A stretch of DNA of 24,265 bases from Candidatus Dormiibacterota bacterium (GTDB lineage Bacteria; Chloroflexota; Dormibacteria; Aeolococcales; Aeolococcaceae). Of this stretch, positions 15,541-23,110 are shown one piece after another (the first letter of the stretch is position 1; each line of letters begins with the position of its first letter). The notes under the pieces were generated by a model. It was not told the DNA's origin and did not search any database. It saw nothing but the letters and a program-made list of their open reading frames with translations. The position numbers were made by a program, and so were the translations under genes. The DNA lies in the NCBI GenBank assembly GCA_003170875.1, contig PMYJ01000063.1:1-24265 (forward strand), given 5' to 3'.

Positions 15541-17352
15541 TCACGCCGCCGGCGCGGTCAGGGCAGCCAGGCTCTCGGCGCCAACCAGGGCCCGTGATGA
15601 CCAGCCGAGGATCGCCGGCGGGCGGCTGGAGAGGCGGCTGACCTCGCTGATCCAGCGTCGTTCCTGGCGAGCCCGGGCCTGCAGTACCGGGTCGGTGGTG
15701 GGTGTCGCGGCGAGGCTCGCATTGACAACCCAGCTGAACGGGGTGATCCCGGCGCGGGCGAGGTCGGCCTGGAGCTTGGCCGCCTCGTGGACGGGGGTTG
15801 CCTCGGGTACCGTCACCAGCAGGATGCGGGTGTGGGCGGAGTCGGTAAGTGTGTCGAGCAGCCTTGCCGCGGGTTCGGGCAGGGCCCCCGCCTGAGCAGC
15901 GACCTGGCGCGTGAAGCTGCGCGAGGAGTCCAGAAGCAGCACGGTGTGCCCGGTGGGGGCGGTGTCGATGACGACGTATCGGTCGGCAGCTGCGGCGACG
16001 GTGCGGGCGAAGGCTTGGAAGACCGCGACCTCCTCGGTGCACGGTGAACGGAGGTCCTCCTCGAGGAGCGCATATGCCTGCTCGTCGAGGTCTTTGCCCG
16101 CGCTGGCAAGGACGTCCCTCGTGTAGCTGGCGGTCTCAGTCGCAGGGTCGATGCGCGTGACGGTGAGGTTGCGCGGAGGGTCGGGCAGGGCGTCGGCGAC
16201 GTGGGCGGCCGGATCGGTGGTGGTCAAGGTGACCTGATGGCCGCGGGCGGCCAGCGCGACAGCGATGGCAGCGGCGATGGTCGTCTTGCCCACCCCACCC
16301 TTGCCCATGGTCATGACGACACCGGGCCCCCCGGCTTCGATCTGCTCCACCAGCTCACCCAGACCACTCTGCAGGCGGGAAGCGGGCTCTTCGCCGGAGT
16401 TGCGACGGAGGCCTGCGATCTCGGGAAGGAGAAGCAGGTGCAGGCCCTCCAGCCCGACCGGCGCTGCCGGCAGCAGCGGGACGATGTCGACGCCCTTGAT
16501 TGCGGCCAGCACCGGGGCCATACCGGCCAGCGCCGCTTGGGCGCGGCGCTGCCACGCCTGGGCGACCTCGTCCGTCGGGTTGGTGGCGCCGAGCACCCCG
16601 TTGATCACCAGACGCGGCGAGACGACACCGAGGGCAGACAGCTCGCCCGCGGCGCGCGCCGCCTCGCTCAGGGCGGCGACATCCGGCCGGGTGACCAGCA
16701 CGAGGGTGGTGCGGGCCGGGTCGCGCAGGGCCGCGACGGCATCCGCATAGCGGTCCCTGGTCTGCCCGAGGGCGGAGATCGGGCCGATGCAGGTGACACC
16801 AGCCTTGTTGGCCTGCAAGAAGCCGGTCCAGGCACCGGGCAAGGTCAGCAGCCGCAGCGTGTGCCCGGTCGGGGCGGTGTCGAACACGATGCGGTCGTAG
16901 TCGTCAGCGACCGTCGGGTCGGCGAGAAGGGCGACGAACTCGTTGAACGCCGCGATCTCCACGGTGCACGAGCCGGACAGCTCCTCCTCCATCTTCGCGA
17001 CGACACCGGCGGGCAGCAGGGCCCGATAGGGGCCGACCACCCGCTCCCGATAGGCGGCTGCTGCCGCATCGGGATCGATGTTGCGGGCAGCCAGGGCCGC
17101 CACGCCAGGCACCGGCACCGGCGTCGGCGACGTGCCAGCACGCACGGCCAGGACCTCGTCGAGGTTGCTGGCCGGGTCGGTCGACACGATCAGCACCCGG
17201 GCACCTCCTTCGGCCAGGGCGACCGCGGTGGCGGCGGCGATCGACGTCTTGCCCACCCCGCCCTTGCCCGTGAAGAACAGAAACGGCGTCGGGCAGGCGA
17301 GCAGACCCGCCAGCGGCGCTGCGCTTCGCGTAACCGGGTCAGCGACGCTCAT
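15541..17352 (-). CDS. arsA: Arsenical pump-driving ATPase ArsA, two-domain
   Basis: This 603-residue cytoplasmic ATPase powers arsenite efflux with a membrane pump. It has two homologous ATPase halves. P-loops GKGGVGKT lie at 29-36 and 350-357, and the DTAPTGHT signature appears at about 158-165 and 463-470. The three As(III)-site cysteines of E. coli ArsA (C113, C172, C422) have clear counterparts: C129 in SGSCTVEIA, C188 in VTCIG and C438 in SPCTEEVAVFQAF. The start at 17352 overlaps the arsD stop as TGATG, so the genes are translationally coupled. An ATG 27 bases upstream inside arsD is the alternative. No ArsB or Acr3 pump is encoded in the window. Confidence 0.96.
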   Translation of the reverse strand: MSVADPVTRSAAPLAGLLACPTPFLFFTGKGGVGKTSIAAATAVALAEGGARVLIVSTDPASNLDEVLAVRAGTSPTPVPVPGVAALAARNIDPDAAAAAYRERVVGPYRALLPAGVVAKMEEELSGSCTVEIAAFNEFVALLADPTVADDYDRIVFDTAPTGHTLRLLTLPGAWTGFLQANKAGVTCIGPISALGQTRDRYADAVAALRDPARTTLVLVTRPDVAALSEAARAAGELSALGVVSPRLVINGVLGATNPTDEVAQAWQRRAQAALAGMAPVLAAIKGVDIVPLLPAAPVGLEGLHLLLLPEIAGLRRNSGEEPASRLQSGLGELVEQIEAGGPGVVMTMGKGGVGKTTIAAAIAVALAARGHQVTLTTTDPAAHVADALPDPPRNLTVTRIDPATETASYTRDVLASAGKDLDEQAYALLEEDLRSPCTEEVAVFQAFARTVAAAADRYVVIDTAPTGHTVLLLDSSRSFTRQVAAQAGALPEPAARLLDTLTDSAHTRILLVTVPEATPVHEAAKLQADLARAGITPFSWVVNASLAATPTTDPVLQARARQERRWISEVSRLSSRPPAILGWSSRALVGAESLAALTAPAA

Positions 17353-17738
17353 CAGCAGCAGCCGGTCCCGCCGCAGCAACTCTCTGCCTGCGGCAGCTCA
17401 CGGATCCCCACCGCCACGGGCACCGGTTGCGAGAGGGTGATCCCGACCCACCCGGCGAGCTCGGCACGACCCGGGTAACGCCCGGTGCTCCGCAATACCC
17501 CGTCCACCAGCACGGCGGGCAGAGCCTCCTCACCCTGGGTGTTGACCGCCTCGTGGACCGGCGCACACGCGATGAACTTCCCCGGCTCCTGGGAGAGGGT
17601 CGCCCGCGCGACCGGCACGCCCTGCCCGGCCAGCCACTCGAGGTCAGCGGCAAAACGAGCCAGGGCGGGATCGACAGACGGTCCGCAGACGCCGGTCGAG
17701 CAGCACATCGCGGGATCGAACACTTCAACGCTGGTCAT
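17352..17738 (-). CDS. arsD: Arsenic metallochaperone ArsD
   Basis: This 128-residue cytoplasmic protein transfers As(III) to ArsA. The essential cysteines C12, C13 and C18 are seen in PAMCCSTGVC. C58 lies in FIACAPV, and there is a C-terminal vicinal pair of pairs (CCGGTGCC, 121-128) as in some ArsD proteins. The thioredoxin-like fold is suggested by VEVFDPAMCC at the start and LPAVLVDG near residue 73. The ATG at 17738 has GGAGG about 6 bases upstream. The frame is open far further upstream, but family length and this ribosome site fix the start. It is the first gene of the arsD-arsA operon, divergent from arsR across a 106-bp gap that carries candidate operators. Confidence 0.94.
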   Translation of the reverse strand: MTSVEVFDPAMCCSTGVCGPSVDPALARFAADLEWLAGQGVPVARATLSQEPGKFIACAPVHEAVNTQGEEALPAVLVDGVLRSTGRYPGRAELAGWVGITLSQPVPVAVGIRELPQAESCCGGTGCC

Positions 17739-17789
17739 GCCTGTCCTCCGAGCCTCCTGTGGGCGGCCCGCTTGTCGCCCGGTCCAGGC

Positions 17790-17817
17790 AGTATACATCA
17801 ACCTAGCCTGATATGAA
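17790..17817 (-). promoter_or_regulatory. arsDA promoter
   Basis: On the minus strand, TTCATA (17817-17812) and TATACT (17795-17790) are spaced by 16 bases. This gives a leader of roughly 45 bases carrying the arsD ribosome site. The -10 is embedded in TTGATGTATACT (17801-17790), a candidate ArsR-bound element. Confidence 0.55.
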
Positions 17818-17838
17818 GCTTCGCTGATGTGATCTAAT
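17797..17838. promoter_or_regulatory. Divergent ars operator region
   Basis: Between the arsD and arsR promoters lie ATCA-N8-TGAT (17797-17812), the palindrome GAAGCTTC (17815-17822) and CTGATGTGATCT (17824-17835). The last abuts the arsR -10 box TCTAAT (17833-17838), which stands 6 bases before the arsR GTG. TGATGT recurs in all three ars promoters, as expected for an ArsR-family site. Confidence 0.5.
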
Positions 17839-17844
17839 AGCGCT

Positions 17845-18174
17845 GTGTCACTCGCAACCATCAATGTGAGCGGTGAGCGCGCCGCTGTCTTCGCCCTGCT
17901 CGCTGATCCGCTCCGCCTCCGGATCGTTGAACTGCTCGCAGCCGAGGAGATGTGCACCTGCCACCTGATCGACGAGACCGGCGCGAAACAGACCACCGTC
18001 AGCCACCATCTGCGGATTCTCCGGGACGCCGGCGCTGTCACCACCACCGAGGTCGGCAAGTTCACCTGGTACCGGCTCGCCCCCCACCTCCTGGGCGCGC
18101 TCGCGGCGGACCTCAGCGAACTGGCCGACAGCGCTGAGCAGGCCGGCCGTCACCGCCTTCCCTGCGCCCCCTGA
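17845..18174 (+). CDS. arsR: ArsR family metalloregulator
   Basis: This 109-residue dimeric winged-helix repressor is of the ArsR/SmtB family. ADPLRLRIVELLAAEEMCTCHL carries a Cys-x-Cys pair (C37, C39) at the alpha3 position that binds As(III) in ELCVCDL-type regulators. QTTVSHHLRILRDAGAV is the recognition helix and FTWYRLAP the wing end. It should bind the divergent arsD/arsR intergenic region and release on arsenite or antimonite. The start is GTG 17845, 6 bases after TCTAAT with no Shine-Dalgarno sequence, so the mRNA is probably leaderless. It probably also controls the next gene, whose promoter contains the same 12-base element. Confidence 0.93.
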   Translation: MSLATINVSGERAAVFALLADPLRLRIVELLAAEEMCTCHLIDETGAKQTTVSHHLRILRDAGAVTTTEVGKFTWYRLAPHLLGALAADLSELADSAEQAGRHRLPCAP

Positions 18175-18324
18175 CGCGAACCGGAGCACGCGCTCCCGGC
18201 CCCTCCAACGTGAACGTCTGGCGCTTGCCAACCTCGGGACACCCCTCTCCGGCGTCAGGCCTCTCCCCTTTCCTGACCACCCACACGCGATCGGCGTGCT
18301 TCGAACCTTGCCGAGAATCCATCT

Positions 18325-18343
18325 ATCCAATTTGATGTATCCT
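18325..18343 (+). promoter_or_regulatory. Operator/promoter of the ArsR-ArsC operon
   Basis: TTGATGTATCCT (18332-18343) matches the arsD promoter element TTGATGTATACT at 11 of 12 bases and includes the -10 TATCCT (18338-18343), 6 bases before GTG 18350. The imperfect palindrome ATCCAATTTGAT (18325-18336) overlaps it. Confidence 0.55.
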
Positions 18344-18349
18344 TGGTGA

Positions 18350-19123
18350 GTGACCAGGACACAGGAGCCCACCCCCGCGCCGGGGCCGCCGGTATTCCTG
18401 GCGCTGGCAGGCCACCCGCTGCGCTGGCGGCTGCTCCGCGAGCTTGCCAAGAGCGACCGCAGGGTCTGGGAGCTCACCGCCCGCCTGGGCGAGCGGCAGA
18501 GCCTGGTCTCGTACCATCTGGGCCTGCTCCGGGCGGCGCGGCTCGTGTCCGCGCGCCCCAGCTCGGCGGACCGCCGGGACAGCTACTACTCGGCTGATCT
18601 CAGCCGCTGCGGCGAGCTGCTGGGCGCCGCCGGCGTCGCGCTGCACCCTGCCCTGCGCCCCTGGGACCGCCCCGATCCCCCAGTGGAGCTCTCCGGTCGG
18701 GTCCTCTTCCTCTGCACCGGAAACAGCGCCCGCTCGCAGATGGCCGAGGGTTGGCTGCGGTACCTGACCCACGACCGAGTGCGCGGGTTCAGCGCGGGCA
18801 GCCAGCCCACCCGTCTGCACCCCAACGCGGTGCGGGTCATGCGGGCCCACGGTGTGGACCTGGCGGGTCAGCGGGCCAAGCACTTCGACGAGTTCGTGGA
18901 TCAGCGCTTCGACTGCGTGGTCACCGTCTGCGACCGGGTTCGCGAGGTCTGCCCCCAGTTCCCCGGAGCCAGAACGATCCACTGGAGCATCCCTGACCCG
19001 GCCGAGGGCGGTGCAAGCGACCCGGCCACTTACCCAGCATTCGAGCGCACGGCGGCGGATCTCGCCGGCCGCATCCCGTTCCTCGTGCAGCTACTCGCGC
19101 GCGACCTCACGGAGGTGAACTGA
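18350..19123 (+). CDS. arsC: ArsR-type HTH fused to thioredoxin-coupled arsenate reductase (LMW-PTP fold)
   Basis: This 257-residue fusion joins two domains. Residues 15-100 are an ArsR-like winged helix (GHPLRWRLLRELA, SLVSYHLGLLRAARLV) without the Cys-x-Cys metal site. Residues 117-255 are a low-molecular-weight phosphatase-fold arsenate reductase. The catalytic loop is CTGNSARSQ with C122. The relay pair C194-x6-C201 in VTVCDRVREVC matches C82/C89 of the plasmid pI258 enzyme, and the general acid is D216 in SIPDP. This points to a thioredoxin-dependent reductase attached to a DNA-binding or dimerising domain. GTG 18350 is preceded by TATCCT at 6 bases. It is the first of three coupled ORFs. 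Confidence 0.92.
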   Translation: MTRTQEPTPAPGPPVFLALAGHPLRWRLLRELAKSDRRVWELTARLGERQSLVSYHLGLLRAARLVSARPSSADRRDSYYSADLSRCGELLGAAGVALHPALRPWDRPDPPVELSGRVLFLCTGNSARSQMAEGWLRYLTHDRVRGFSAGSQPTRLHPNAVRVMRAHGVDLAGQRAKHFDEFVDQRFDCVVTVCDRVREVCPQFPGARTIHWSIPDPAEGGASDPATYPAFERTAADLAGRIPFLVQLLARDLTEVN

Positions 19124-19203
19124 TGTCCGGGGCCACCACCAAGATCTGCCGGTTCAAGGACGTCGCGGCGTCGCTCGCCGGCGTCTGGCTCGTTCTCCCA
19201 TGA
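19123..19203 (+). CDS. Small coupled ORF (26 residues) between two arsenate reductases
   Basis: This ORF is not recognised as any family. ATG 19123 overlaps the stop of the ArsR-ArsC fusion (TGATG) and has an excellent ribosome site, GGAGGT at 19111-19116, 6 bases upstream. It encodes a 26-residue peptide (MSGATTKICRFKDVAASLAG then VWLVLP) with one Cys and a hydrophobic end. Its TGA (19201-19203) overlaps the ATG of the next arsC (19200). It may be a genuine small protein, a translational relay feeding the second arsC, or the remnant of a lost gene such as a pump. Confidence 0.45.
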   Translation: MSGATTKICRFKDVAASLAGVWLVLP

Positions 19204-19835
19204 TGACGCCCGGAGATCGCCAGGAACTAGACGGCGTTGCCCGGCGCCTGTCAGGCGAGTTCGCCGGCACGTTCAGCCTCGAGACCGTCGAGGAGTGCGT
19301 CATGGACTCCTTCGAACGGCTCGCCGCCACCGCGACGGTGACCGGTTTCCTGGTCATCCTCGCCGAGCGATTCGCCCGCGAGCGCCTGCAGGCGCTCAGC
19401 AAGGTGGGGCAGAAGGCGGGGAGCAGCGTGCCGGAGATCCTCTTCGTCTGCGTGCACAATGCAGGCCGGTCGCAGATGGCGGCGGTCCTTCTCGACCAGC
19501 TCGCCCATGGCTCCGTGCACGTGCGCTCAGCGGGATCAGACCCTGCCGACAGTCTCAACCCGGCGGTCGTCGAGGCCATGAGTGAGCTGGGGCTCGATCT
19601 CGGCAAGGAGTTCCCCAAGCCGCTAACAGACGAGGTGGTGCGGGCCGCCGACGTGGTCATCACCATGGGATGTGGGGATGCCTGCCCCCTCTACCCCGGA
19701 AAGCGGTATCTGGACTGGGAGTTGGAAGACCCGGCTGGACAACCGCTCCCGACGGTCCGCCGCATTCGCGACGATATCCAGGATCGCGTCAGGGCACTGC
19801 TGGCTGAGCTGGCCCCTGCCGCAACGCGATCCTAG
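19200..19835 (+). CDS. arsC: Arsenate reductase ArsC with N-terminal helical domain (actinobacterial type)
   Basis: This 211-residue protein has two parts. Residues 8-70 are a three-helix module (FSLETVEECVMDSFERLAA, LVILAERFARERLQAL) typical of actinobacterial ArsC proteins. The phosphatase-fold catalytic domain follows: FVCVHNAGRSQMA with nucleophile C84, MGCGDACP with C158 and C162, and DWELEDPAG with general acid D177. Relatives of this type are often coupled to mycothiol or mycoredoxin rather than thioredoxin; the sequence alone does not decide. It differs from the fusion upstream, which has the C-x6-C relay, so the operon carries two different reductase types. Its ATG overlaps the preceding small ORF. 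Confidence 0.93.
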   Translation: MMTPGDRQELDGVARRLSGEFAGTFSLETVEECVMDSFERLAATATVTGFLVILAERFARERLQALSKVGQKAGSSVPEILFVCVHNAGRSQMAAVLLDQLAHGSVHVRSAGSDPADSLNPAVVEAMSELGLDLGKEFPKPLTDEVVRAADVVITMGCGDACPLYPGKRYLDWELEDPAGQPLPTVRRIRDDIQDRVRALLAELAPAATRS

Positions 19836-20149
19836 CCGGGCTGTCCGCACCACACCCGACATAGACGTTCCGCATGATTGAGCTTCTTGGGGTTACGCGA
19901 AGATCGATCGTGCGTCGGACTGTTCTCCCTGAGGCGGGCCGCCCCGGGTCTCCAGCCGCTCAGCCCCCGACGCCGCAGATTGGCCCGTTTCTCGGACTCA
20001 CCTGACTCTCGACGGCCGCCGTCGGGCACACTCCGGGAGTCTCCCCCCTTCCCGGAATCGGGGGCCGATCGAGCCACCGACATGCGCTCGCCGGGTTGCG
20101 GGATCGCCGCAGCCATGCGACTTCGGCCGGGGCCAAAAGGCCGGCTGGG
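19836..20149. other. Intergenic region after the ars operon, no gene recognised
   Basis: About 310 bases with no convincing coding frame. A 43-codon ATG frame at 19874 has no recognisable content. A small GGCC-AAAA-GGCC hairpin lies near 20131-20142. No clear terminator with a T-run follows the last arsC. Confidence 0.4.
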
Positions 20150-20155
20150 TACACT
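20150..20155 (+). promoter_or_regulatory. -10 box TACACT for a leaderless hydrolase mRNA
   Basis: TACACT, 6 bases, then GTG 20162; no Shine-Dalgarno sequence. It mirrors the kinase promoter (TACAAT-N6-GTG). Confidence 0.55.
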
Positions 20156-20161
20156 TCCCCG

Positions 20162-21580
20162 GTGCCAATCACCCGAGAGCTTGTCGAGGACGTGGCGGCG
20201 TGGGCCGGCGAATGGCTCGGGCACCGCCAGCGCACCCTCCGGATCCCAGGGGTACAGTTCGCGATCGCCCATCAGGGAACCATCGTGACGACGGGCGCCC
20301 ACGGGATGGCGGACCTGGGCGCGGGGGAGGCACTCAGCAATCGACACGCCTTCCACGTTGCCTCTCACTCGAAGACGTTCACGGCTACGGCGATCCTCCA
20401 GCTCGCCGAGATGGACCCTCCGTCGCTCCGACTAGACGACCGTCTGGTTCGGTACCTGCCGACCTCCCGCGCCGGACTATCCCGGCTCGGCGGCCTCACC
20501 ATCACCGACCTCCTCCATCACGGCTCGGGGATGACCCGCGATGGCGCGGATGGCGACTACTGGCAGCTCCAGCACCCCTTCCCCGACACCGACGAGTTGC
20601 TGGAACTTGTGGAGCGAAGCGCGTCGCCCTACCCCGCCAATGACCGCTTCCACTACTCCAACATCGCGTACTCGCTGCTCGGCCGGGTCATCGAGCAGGC
20701 GGCGGGCTGCAGCTACGCCGAGTTCGTGCAGCGGTCGATCATCGACCGGCTCGGGCTTACGGACACCGCCCCCGACTTCGACCCGTCCGGCTCAGGTCGC
20801 CCGTTCGCCATGGGCTACACCAGCGCCGAGGACGGGCGCGAGCGGATCCCCATCGACCACCTGGCTGCCAACGCGATGGCCCCAGCGACGGGTTTCACCA
20901 GCACCGCTCAGGACCTCTGCCTGTACTTCAGCGCCCACTGCCTCGGGGACCATCGGCTCCTGAGCGATGACGCCAAGCGCCGCATGCAGCACGGTTGGTG
21001 GGCACCGCGCGCGCAGGAGCAGTACGGTCTCGGTCTGCAGCTCATGGACATCGGCGTACGCCGCCTGATCGGGCACTCCGGCGGCTACCCAGGGCACATC
21101 ACCCGTACCTGGTGCGACCCCAAGGACCAGCTGGTCATCTCCGTGCTGTGCAACGCATCGGATGCCGCGGCGACCCCGCTGTGCAACGGCATCCTCCGAC
21201 TTCTGGAACACCTATCCCACCCTGACGAAAGGATCCCCAGCCACGCGGAGGACGGCGACCTGCGAAGCTTCACCGGCCACTTCAACACCCTCTCAGGCGC
21301 GCTCGACATCGCCCGCTTCGGCACGCGGCTGCTGGCCATTCCCACCGCCGAGAACGACCCCACGGAGGTACTCGGCGAGCTGGTCGCTGAGGATCCGGAC
21401 ACGGCCATGCTGGTGCGCGCCCACGACGGCTACACGAGTGAGGGAGAGCGGTTTCGCTTCACCCGCGACGCAACCGGGAAGGTACTCTCGGTGCGCGCCT
21501 TCTCGGGGATGACCGCCTACCCCGACGACGAGTACGTGCGTCGGTTCCTTGCCGGCGGGAAGGTGCGGGCACCGGCATAG
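20162..21580 (+). CDS. Serine hydrolase, beta-lactamase/penicillin-binding-protein fold (class C-like)
   Basis: From GTG 20162 the protein has 472 residues. The active-site triad of the serine beta-lactamase-like superfamily is complete: S68-x-x-K71 in VASHSKTF, Y165-S-N167 in HYSNIAYSLLG, and H305-S-G307 in IGHSGGYPGH. The C-terminal 110 residues form a second, lipocalin-like part often found in esterase/peptidase relatives. No signal peptide or lipobox is present, so the enzyme should be cytoplasmic. That argues against antibiotic hydrolysis or peptidoglycan work and for an esterase or peptidase role. The frame is open to 20096, but the leaderless promoter supports 20162. The next gene is convergent, 43 bp away. 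Confidence 0.88.
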   Translation: MPITRELVEDVAAWAGEWLGHRQRTLRIPGVQFAIAHQGTIVTTGAHGMADLGAGEALSNRHAFHVASHSKTFTATAILQLAEMDPPSLRLDDRLVRYLPTSRAGLSRLGGLTITDLLHHGSGMTRDGADGDYWQLQHPFPDTDELLELVERSASPYPANDRFHYSNIAYSLLGRVIEQAAGCSYAEFVQRSIIDRLGLTDTAPDFDPSGSGRPFAMGYTSAEDGRERIPIDHLAANAMAPATGFTSTAQDLCLYFSAHCLGDHRLLSDDAKRRMQHGWWAPRAQEQYGLGLQLMDIGVRRLIGHSGGYPGHITRTWCDPKDQLVISVLCNASDAAATPLCNGILRLLEHLSHPDERIPSHAEDGDLRSFTGHFNTLSGALDIARFGTRLLAIPTAENDPTEVLGELVAEDPDTAMLVRAHDGYTSEGERFRFTRDATGKVLSVRAFSGMTAYPDDEYVRRFLAGGKVRAPA

Positions 21581-21623
21581 CGGGAGGCCCGGTCGCCCTT
21601 GACCAGGAGAACGATCATCTTGC

Positions 21624-22370
21624 CTAGGTTCCCGCCACCAAGGCAAAAGGGAGAGCGCCGCTGAGGGCCCGCTCGGGCCACAGCAGTCTTCGCCGGGCGG
21701 CCCAGCCCACATCCGTCAGCTGGTGGATGCGTGGCGATGCCCAGCCCGATGCTGACACCAGTTGGAGAAGGCTCTCGGGACTGGTGCCATGACCGAGCGG
21801 CAGAGCCGCCCGCAGCTCGGGAGCGTAGGGGGCATGGTGCGCTGGGGCGGTCCCTCTGGCTCGGGCCAGCCCCTGGCCAGCCCAGTGCCGGATCCTCTCC
21901 ACGCTGCTGCTCGGATCTCCCCAAAGGCTCTCTACGAGAACCAGTCTTCCGTGGGGCGCCACCTCATGCCAGGCACGGAGGGCCGTCATCGGCTCCAGGA
22001 GGGTCCACAGCAAGTGTCGGGAGATGACGGCATCGAACGGACCCGGAGGCACGGATGCAGCCTCGGCCTCGAAGATCTCGACTTTGAGATCCGCCTGCTC
22101 TGCCTTAGCTCGGAGTCGTCCCAGCATCATCGATGAGAGGTCAACGGCCGTCACGTGGTGGCCCAGCTCCGAAGCGATGAGACTGAGGAACCCGGTTCCG
22201 GCACCCACATCAAGAACGCTTGCCGGAGCCGCTGGCAACAGCCTCTCGAGGGTCCCCCGCCACGCGGCACGCTCCAGTGGAGAGACCGGGTAATGGCCAG
22301 GGTCACGATCATAGGTGGCCGCGTCAGCGTCCCAGAAACGACGGACTTGGTCGACACGTTCCGTGTCCAC
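21624..22370 (-). CDS. SAM-dependent class I methyltransferase
   Basis: This 248-residue cytoplasmic protein has a Rossmann-like methyltransferase domain of the UbiE/Methyltransf_11 kind. Motif I is VLDVGAGTGFLSLIA (52-66), the acidic end of beta2 is VTAVDLSS (73-80), and motif post-II is FDAVISRHLLWTL (114-126). The N-terminal VRRFWDADAATYDRDPGHYP is common in methyltransferases acting on small molecules. The substrate cannot be read from the sequence. The start is GTG 22370 with only a distant GAGGG upstream. Neighbouring genes give no pathway. The ArsM cysteine pattern is absent, so it is not an obvious arsenite methylase despite the nearby ars genes. Confidence 0.86.
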   Translation of the reverse strand: MDTERVDQVRRFWDADAATYDRDPGHYPVSPLERAAWRGTLERLLPAAPASVLDVGAGTGFLSLIASELGHHVTAVDLSSMMLGRLRAKAEQADLKVEIFEAEAASVPPGPFDAVISRHLLWTLLEPMTALRAWHEVAPHGRLVLVESLWGDPSSSVERIRHWAGQGLARARGTAPAHHAPYAPELRAALPLGHGTSPESLLQLVSASGWASPRIHQLTDVGWAARRRLLWPERALSGALPFALVAGT

Positions 22371-22628
22371 AGAAGACGTTCCCTCGCATCGTGAGAGCGC
22401 TCGCTCTCATCCCATCTCAGCGCATCGACGCTGATCCGCCCATGGTAGCGTCGGCCACTCCTCGAGGCTCCCCCCGCAGGAGGGATGGTCCCACATTGCC
22501 GAATCGGCTTCTGCCGGCCCCGCCATGCCGGCGATGACTCACGGGGCAGATAACTTCGTGACAGTCGGCTCACTCGATCGCGGCCTTCGCGCTTGGCGGA
22601 CACACCAGGGATCGAGGGCGACCCGCCG
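22371..22628. other. Intergenic region, no gene recognised
   Basis: Lies between the two minus-strand genes. No frame resembles a known protein and no strong promoter or terminator was seen. Confidence 0.35.
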
Positions 22629-22991
22629 TCAGCAGGTGACGTGGAGGATGGCGTTCGTGTCCTTCGCATCGCTGGCGAGAAGGTCGATGGCCTGCTCGGT
22701 CGGCACCATCACCAGCTCCACATGGCGGCGGCGGGCCTCAGCCTTCACCGCCTCCATCACCGGCAGCGCGCCGGCGGCCCCGGTCCCGATCACCAGCCTC
22801 CGGCAGCCCCAGGGGATCTCCTCCTCGACTGACAGCGGGGTGTGGCCGTAACTCTCGCGATGGCGCTTCGACGCGCCCTTCCGGCGCTCCCGCACCCGCC
22901 CTCGGTCGATGACCACATCGTGGTGATACGTGTGCCCGCCGATCCGGATCGAGCCGAAAGAGAATTTGTCGATCCGCACTCCCGGTTCCAC
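22629..22991 (-). CDS. Mth938-like (DUF498/NDUFAF3-like) domain protein
   Basis: This 120-residue protein covers the whole Mth938-like family. IDKFSFGSIRIGGHTYHHDVV begins the domain, followed by RERRKGASKRH, YGHTPLSVEEEIPW, RLVIGTGAAGALPVM, VELVMVPTEQAIDLL and DTNAILHVTC at the C-terminus. The molecular role of bacterial members is unknown; a eukaryotic relative assists complex I assembly. The start is GTG 22991. On the minus strand TAGGCT (23004-22999) stands 7 bases before it, again suggesting a leaderless mRNA. Confidence 0.9.
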   Translation of the reverse strand: MEPGVRIDKFSFGSIRIGGHTYHHDVVIDRGRVRERRKGASKRHRESYGHTPLSVEEEIPWGCRRLVIGTGAAGALPVMEAVKAEARRRHVELVMVPTEQAIDLLASDAKDTNAILHVTC

Positions 22992-22998
22992 AGGCCCG

Positions 22999-23004
22999 AG
23001 CCTA
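22999..23004 (-). promoter_or_regulatory. -10 box TAGGCT for a leaderless Mth938-like mRNA
   Basis: On the minus strand TAGGCT, 7 bases, then GTG 22991. A weak -35 (CTGGCA) lies 18 bases upstream. Confidence 0.5.
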
Positions 23005-23110
23005 CTCGCCCCGGTCGCCCGCTGCCAGGGCGACCCTGCTCAGCAAGGTGCGATTCGGGCTGGCCTGGGCGCGCAGCTATGGCGGGTAGCCCTTGCGAAC
23101 CGTCTCACTC

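Noticed and set aside
17739..18065. Upstream extension of the arsD frame across arsR
   Set aside because: It is the antisense of arsR and the operator region; ArsD has its normal length from ATG 17738.
19832..20368. 178-codon minus-strand frame across the gap after the ars operon
   Set aside because: Arginine/glycine-rich, typical of noncoding high-GC antisense, and it runs into the hydrolase gene on the other strand.
21624..22370. Methyltransferase as ArsM (arsenite methylation)
   Set aside because: The conserved cysteines of ArsM are absent and the gene is not in the ars operon.
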